The notes beneath the pieces are model-generated. The model saw nothing but the letters and a program-made list of their open reading frames with translations, was not told the origin of the DNA and ran no database searches. A stretch of DNA of 64,000 nt from a virus. This document shows, piece after piece, positions 61,301 through 64,000 of the stretch; the first letter of the stretch is position 1; each line of letters opens with the position of its first letter. The DNA lies in the IMG/VR virus record IMGVR_UViG_3300025137_000017, positions 1-64,000 of that record. One strand, 5' to 3'. A program made the position numbers and the translations under genes.

Positions 61301-64000
61301 CTAGTGTAACTTCAAGTAGTGACTTTGTCGGTGACTTAACAGGTAATGTAACTGGTAACGTAACTGGTGACTTAACTGGTGATGTGACTGGTGATGTGAC
61401 TGGTGATGTAACTGGTGATCTAACTGGTAATGCCGATACAGCAACAGCTCTAGCAACAGGTAGAACAATTGCAATTACTGGTGATGCAACATACACTTCA
61501 GGAGCATTTGATGGTTCTGCTGGCGTAACTGGTGCAATGACTTTATCAGCAAGTGGTGTAACTGCAAGTACATATGGTTCAGGAACAACAATTCCTGCTA
61601 TCACAGTAGATGCAAAAGGTCGCATTACAGCCGCAACTTCAGAAACATTTGCAGTAACACAAGCAATTGCTGGTGACTCTGGAAGTGATAATGTTGGACT
61701 AGGTAGTGATACCCTAACATTTGAAGGTGGAACTGGTGTTACAACAACAGTATCTGATAACAAGGCAAGTTTTGCTATTGGACAAGCAGTCGCAACTACA
61801 GACAGCGTAACATTTGGTGACGTAACAACAACTAACGGTATTGCCATTGGCGGTGCTCTAGGAGTAACTGGTGAATCAACATTAGCAAGTGCTATTATTA
61901 GTGATTTAACAGCAACTCGTGTTGTATTTGCTGGTACAGATGGTGCAATTGAAGATAGTGCAAACCTAACATTTAGTGGTTCTCTACTAGATATTACTGG
62001 TGATGCTACTGCTTCAGGAACTATCACAGGTGGAACACTAACTGACGGAGCGGCAAGCTTCACAAGTGGTGCTCTAACAGGTGCAACCACTGGTGCATTT
62101 AGTAGTAACGTAACAATCGGCGGAACAGCAGGTATTACAGGACTAACAACAATGTCAACAGCGGCAGTAACAAGTACAAGTACATTTACTGGTGCAATTA
62201 CAGCCAATGGTGGATTAGTTGGAGACGTAACTGGTGATATTACTGGTACAGTTTCAGACATTAGTAATCATAACTTAAACGGACTAGGCGATGTAACAAT
62301 TTCTAGTGCGGCAAACGGTCAAGTTCTACAATGGAACGGATCTGCTTGGGTTAATGCTACTAAGTTCTTTGCACTAACATCTTTAACAGATGTTGGCGAT
62401 AGTTCACTAACAGGTAAAGGCGATTATCTACTACAAGTTAAAGCAGATGCAAGTGGATTTGAATTAGTTGATCCATCAACTGTATCATTTAGTTCGCAAA
62501 ATCGTGTCACAATAAACGGTGATGGTGTTGCAACTACATTTAACTTAGGATTTACTCCAAACTCAGCAACAATGGTGTTTGTGGGCGGTGTTATCCAGGA
62601 TCCAAGTACACACTATACTATCGATACAGATAATGATCAGATTACTTTAGGCTCAGTAATGCCAACAGGTACATCAGCGGTTATTATGAGTACTGAAAGT
62701 AGTGCGGTACCATATGTTCCAACAAATGGTGTTGGTACAACTGAAATCCAGGACGATGCAATCACATCAGCAAAAATTGCCGATGGTAATGTTACTAGTG
62801 CTAAATTGGATACCAACATTGCTATTGCAGGTAACTTAACTGTTGCCGGTGATGCAACAATTAGTGGTAACCTAACATTTGGTGATGCGGCAACTGACAC
62901 AGTTAGTTTTGGAGCCGATATCGCAAGTGATATTCTTCCAAATGCAAACAACACACTTGATTTAGGTGCTAGTGGTATAGCGTTTGCTGAAGTACACGCT
63001 ACTAACTTTTACGGAATCCATAACGGTAACGTAACAGGTAATGTAACTGGTGATATTACAGGTGATGTAACTGGTAACGTAACTTCTGCAGGAACAAGTG
63101 ATTTCTCAGGAACTGTAGACTTTACAGGCGCAACTATTACTGGACTATCAACTACACTAACAGGTAACTTAACTGGTAACGTAACAGGTAATGTAACTGG
63201 TGATTTAACTGGTGATGTTACAGGTGATGTAACTGGTAACGTAACTGGTGATTTAACTGGTGCTTCAGCTGGTGCACATAACGGTACAATTGGTGCAACA
63301 ACTCCAACAACTATCGTTGGTACAACAATCGGTGGTACAGTTATTACAGCAAGTACAAACTTTGCAGGTGATATTACTGGTGATGTAACTGGTAACGTAA
63401 CTGGTAATGTAACTGGTAACGTAACAGGTAACTTAACTGGCGATGTAACTGGTGATGTAACTGGTGACTTGACAGGTAATAGTGCTGGTACACATACTGG
63501 TGCTTCTGTTGGTGCTCACACTGGTGCAGTAGACGGCATCTTGGGTGGTAACACTCCGGCGGCAGCTACAGTAACAACAATGACAGCAAGTAGTGACGTA
63601 ATTGTACAAGGTAACTTTACAGTTTCAGGAACTACAACCACAGTTAACTCAAATGATGTTAACATTGCAGACTCAACACTAACACTTAATAGTGATGAAG
63701 CTGGAACTCCTTCACAGGATGCGGGTATTGTTATTGAACGTGGTACAGCGGCAAATGTTAGTTTCTTATGGGACGAAACAGGTGACCAATGGACTACAGG
63801 TACAGAAGCAATTAAATCTGGACACCTATTACCAGCAGCAGATGATACTTATGACCTAGGTGCAGACGGAAACGTTTGGAGAGACTTATATCTAAGTGGA
63901 AGTACAATCAAACTTGGTGGTGCAACTCTTAGTGCTAGTGGATCTAACCTAAGTATGGGATCTGGATCCTTTGATCTAAGTAACAGTACAACTGCCAACT
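58396..64000 (+). CDS. Long repetitive tail-fibre protein, 3'-truncated by window edge (at least 1868 codons)
   Basis: Open from ATG 58396 (GGGGAA site upstream) to the right edge without a stop. It begins MAFRQIKTPALANLAVTNVKL. The repeated elements are five copies of the fibre motif with VDAKGRIT or similar at nt about 59701, 60262, 60496, 60730 and 61606, and five arrays of the tetrapeptide G-(D/N)-(V/L/I)-T at 59101-59169, 61330-61431, 63025-63084, 63163-63261 and 63367-63480. There are three copies of a 'GNLTVSGTTTTVSSNEV...GIEIERGT' block near 58870, 61020 and 63610, and DLGASG/DLGADG elements near 62960 and 63860. Such proteins form long trimeric fibres that contact the host surface. 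Confidence 0.85.
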   Translation, partial: MAFRQIKTPALANLAVTNVKLDVTSITGQTALSTISSKANDVIMIFDSANSALKKISITDLITTSLTTTDLPEGSNKYFTTGRVDTQIDAYLTGGTGVGVSSGEISIGQAVATSDSVEFAGITGPLTGNVTGNIDGIVGGNTPAAGTFTTINTSSNVVVGGNLTVSGTTTTVSSNEVNIGDAILLLNSDETGSASENAGIEIERGTDVNKTLIWNETTDKWTVGAETFVAGAFEGDLTGDVTGDVTGDLTGDVTGNITSAGASVFSGTINLNGAVVSNAAFDLTGDITGNIASAGSSSFATVDINGGAIDGTTIGSTTPSTGAFTTITSTLGYTGAVTGDLTGDIYSNDGAVKVLDNGTDGTDATAIMDVTGDLTGNASTATTLATARNFSATGDITAAAVSFNGSSNVALSTALAASGVTAGTYGSSSEIPVLTVDAKGRITAATVAASGATLTIGDGASTDDVIVGTDTLAFVGSTGVTSAVTNNTVTLSIGQDVGTSSDVEFGGITGSSLTDGVATLNGSGALAGVTTFTSTGNVNINNTFTINATTGMASGNLTGDVTGNADTATSLETARALSLTGDATASLAGFDGSADVSATLTLAATGVAAGSTGSATQIPVVTVDSKGRVTGMSTASPAVSIDYAGDTGTDALITNTETLTFSGGTGLTSAVTANQVEFLLADTAVTAATYGTSSAVGTFAVDAQGRITGASETDIAISTSIAGDSGTESIALGTDTLTIAGGTGLTSTAASDTVTIALDNTAVTPGTVGSATEIPVITIDQQGRITGTTVATTSTSQTIAGDSGTDQVVSFTDTLTFEGGTGVTTTVTDNKASFAIGQAVATSDNVTFNNVNVSGTLTSDDLTSTDITVAGNATVSGNLTVNGTTTSVNSTTVQIDDPIFTLGDSGISADDNKDRGIEFHWHNGTAAKTGFFGYDDSASKFVFYNDATNTGETFAGTAADAEFGDLVVTSVTSSSDFVGDLTGNVTGNVTGDLTGDVTGDVTGDVTGDLTGNADTATALATGRTIAITGDATYTSGAFDGSAGVTGAMTLSASGVTASTYGSGTTIPAITVDAKGRITAATSETFAVTQAIAGDSGSDNVGLGSDTLTFEGGTGVTTTVSDNKASFAIGQAVATTDSVTFGDVTTTNGIAIGGALGVTGESTLASAIISDLTATRVVFAGTDGAIEDSANLTFSGSLLDITGDATASGTITGGTLTDGAASFTSGALTGATTGAFSSNVTIGGTAGITGLTTMSTAAVTSTSTFTGAITANGGLVGDVTGDITGTVSDISNHNLNGLGDVTISSAANGQVLQWNGSAWVNATKFFALTSLTDVGDSSLTGKGDYLLQVKADASGFELVDPSTVSFSSQNRVTINGDGVATTFNLGFTPNSATMVFVGGVIQDPSTHYTIDTDNDQITLGSVMPTGTSAVIMSTESSAVPYVPTNGVGTTEIQDDAITSAKIADGNVTSAKLDTNIAIAGNLTVAGDATISGNLTFGDAATDTVSFGADIASDILPNANNTLDLGASGIAFAEVHATNFYGIHNGNVTGNVTGDITGDVTGNVTSAGTSDFSGTVDFTGATITGLSTTLTGNLTGNVTGNVTGDLTGDVTGDVTGNVTGDLTGASAGAHNGTIGATTPTTIVGTTIGGTVITASTNFAGDITGDVTGNVTGNVTGNVTGNLTGDVTGDVTGDLTGNSAGTHTGASVGAHTGAVDGILGGNTPAAATVTTMTASSDVIVQGNFTVSGTTTTVNSNDVNIADSTLTLNSDEAGTPSQDAGIVIERGTAANVSFLWDETGDQWTTGTEAIKSGHLLPAADDTYDLGADGNVWRDLYLSGSTIKLGGATLSASGSNLSMGSGSFDLSNSTTAN
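59101..59169 (+). repeat. GDVT tetrapeptide array A
   Basis: In-frame 12-base units coding G-(D/N)-(V/L/I)-T, about five units. The codons vary between units, so the repeat is kept mainly at protein level. Confidence 0.75.
61330..61431 (+). repeat. GDVT tetrapeptide array B
   Basis: About eight 12-base units. Two adjacent ones read GATGTGACTGGT identically, suggesting recent duplication. Confidence 0.8.
63025..63084 (+). repeat. GDVT tetrapeptide array C
   Basis: About five units of G-(N/D)-(V/I)-T, ending at a Ser-Ala-Gly turn that also ends array A. Confidence 0.75.
63163..63261 (+). repeat. GDVT tetrapeptide array D
   Basis: Eight units with alternating GNVT, GDLT and GDVT, directly after a beta strand SAGTSDFSG-like segment. 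Confidence 0.8.
63367..63480 (+). repeat. GDVT tetrapeptide array E
   Basis: Nine units, the longest array seen. Several neighbouring units have the same nucleotides (GGTAACGTAACT). Confidence 0.8.

Noticed and set aside
61224-62261. A 345-codon open frame on the minus strand, plus similar ones at 58479-59369, 59667-60017, 60504-61133 and 62637-62954
   Set aside because: All lie antisense to the long fibre gene, whose repeated Thr/Gly/Val codons lack stops in the opposite frame. The predicted proteins are Pro/Val/Ser repeats without ribosome sites.
1-64000. tRNA genes, CRISPR arrays, insertion sequences and integrase or attachment sites
   Set aside because: None could be seen. The short direct repeats present are coding repeats in fibre genes or parts of promoter motifs.

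Overview
The window is part of the genome of a T4-like (straboviral/marine 'exo-T4') contractile-tailed phage. The evidence is a set of recognisable T4 core genes: late sigma factor gp55, recombination nuclease gp46/gp47, baseplate proteins gp6, gp25, gp5, gp53, gp48, gp26 and gp51, portal gp20, prohead core and protease gp21, scaffold gp22 and major capsid gp23. There are also many copies of a T4-late-promoter-like motif (ATAAATA/CTAAATAC). The DNA is clearly AT-rich. Tail-fibre and accessory proteins have the style of marine cyanophage and pelagiphage relatives. No photosynthesis gene is present, so the host (SAR11, picocyanobacterium or another marine bacterium) cannot be decided here. I saw no tRNA, CRISPR array or insertion sequence.

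Layout. (1) 1-11.5 kb, minus strand: a tightly packed, often ATGA-overlapped accessory operon. It encodes two 2OG-Fe(II) oxygenase-like proteins, a methyltransferase, a short membrane fatty-acid desaturase, a nucleotidyltransferase-HAD fusion, an APH/choline-kinase-like kinase, several glycosyltransferase-like proteins and ThyX. It looks like a small-molecule or surface-glycan/lipid modification island attached to the tail operon. (2) 11.6-35.5 kb, minus strand: tail and baseplate module, read from gp48 (about 34.8 kb) through gp53, a hub protein, gp5, a lysozyme-like protein, HNH, gp25, gp6 and a giant 3655-residue structural protein to three smaller fibre/baseplate proteins. (3) 35.5 kb: divergent switch point, with a sigma70-like promoter reading right into gp55-gp47-gp46 and a late-type promoter reading left into the tail module. 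(4) 35.5-40.9 kb, plus strand: gp55, gp47, gp46, a 59-residue acidic protein, two oxygenase-like proteins and a GIY-YIG nuclease. (5) 40.9-41.4 kb: a gene-free stretch with GC-rich, hairpin-rich DNA, which is a candidate noncoding RNA, followed by a leader with two hairpins. (6) 41.4-42.9 kb: an unknown gene converging on gp26-gp51 (minus). (7) 42.9-52.9 kb, plus: two tandem tape-measure-like proteins, then gp20, gp67-like, acidic core protein, gp21, gp22 and gp23, closed by a strong terminator. (8) 53-64 kb, plus: fibre/adhesin genes, including a PKD-domain protein and a fibre gene of at least 1868 codons with GDVT tetrapeptide arrays that runs off the right edge.

How it works together: early transcription from the sigma70-like promoter would make gp55 and gp46/47. 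gp55 would then redirect host RNA polymerase to the CTAAATAC/TATAAATA promoters in front of the tail, head and fibre genes. The main points for a second look are the modification island, the candidate structured RNA and paired-hairpin leaders, two apparently leaderless late genes, promoter motifs that masquerade as N-terminal 'MLNT' extensions, and a lysozyme-like protein lacking the catalytic glutamate.
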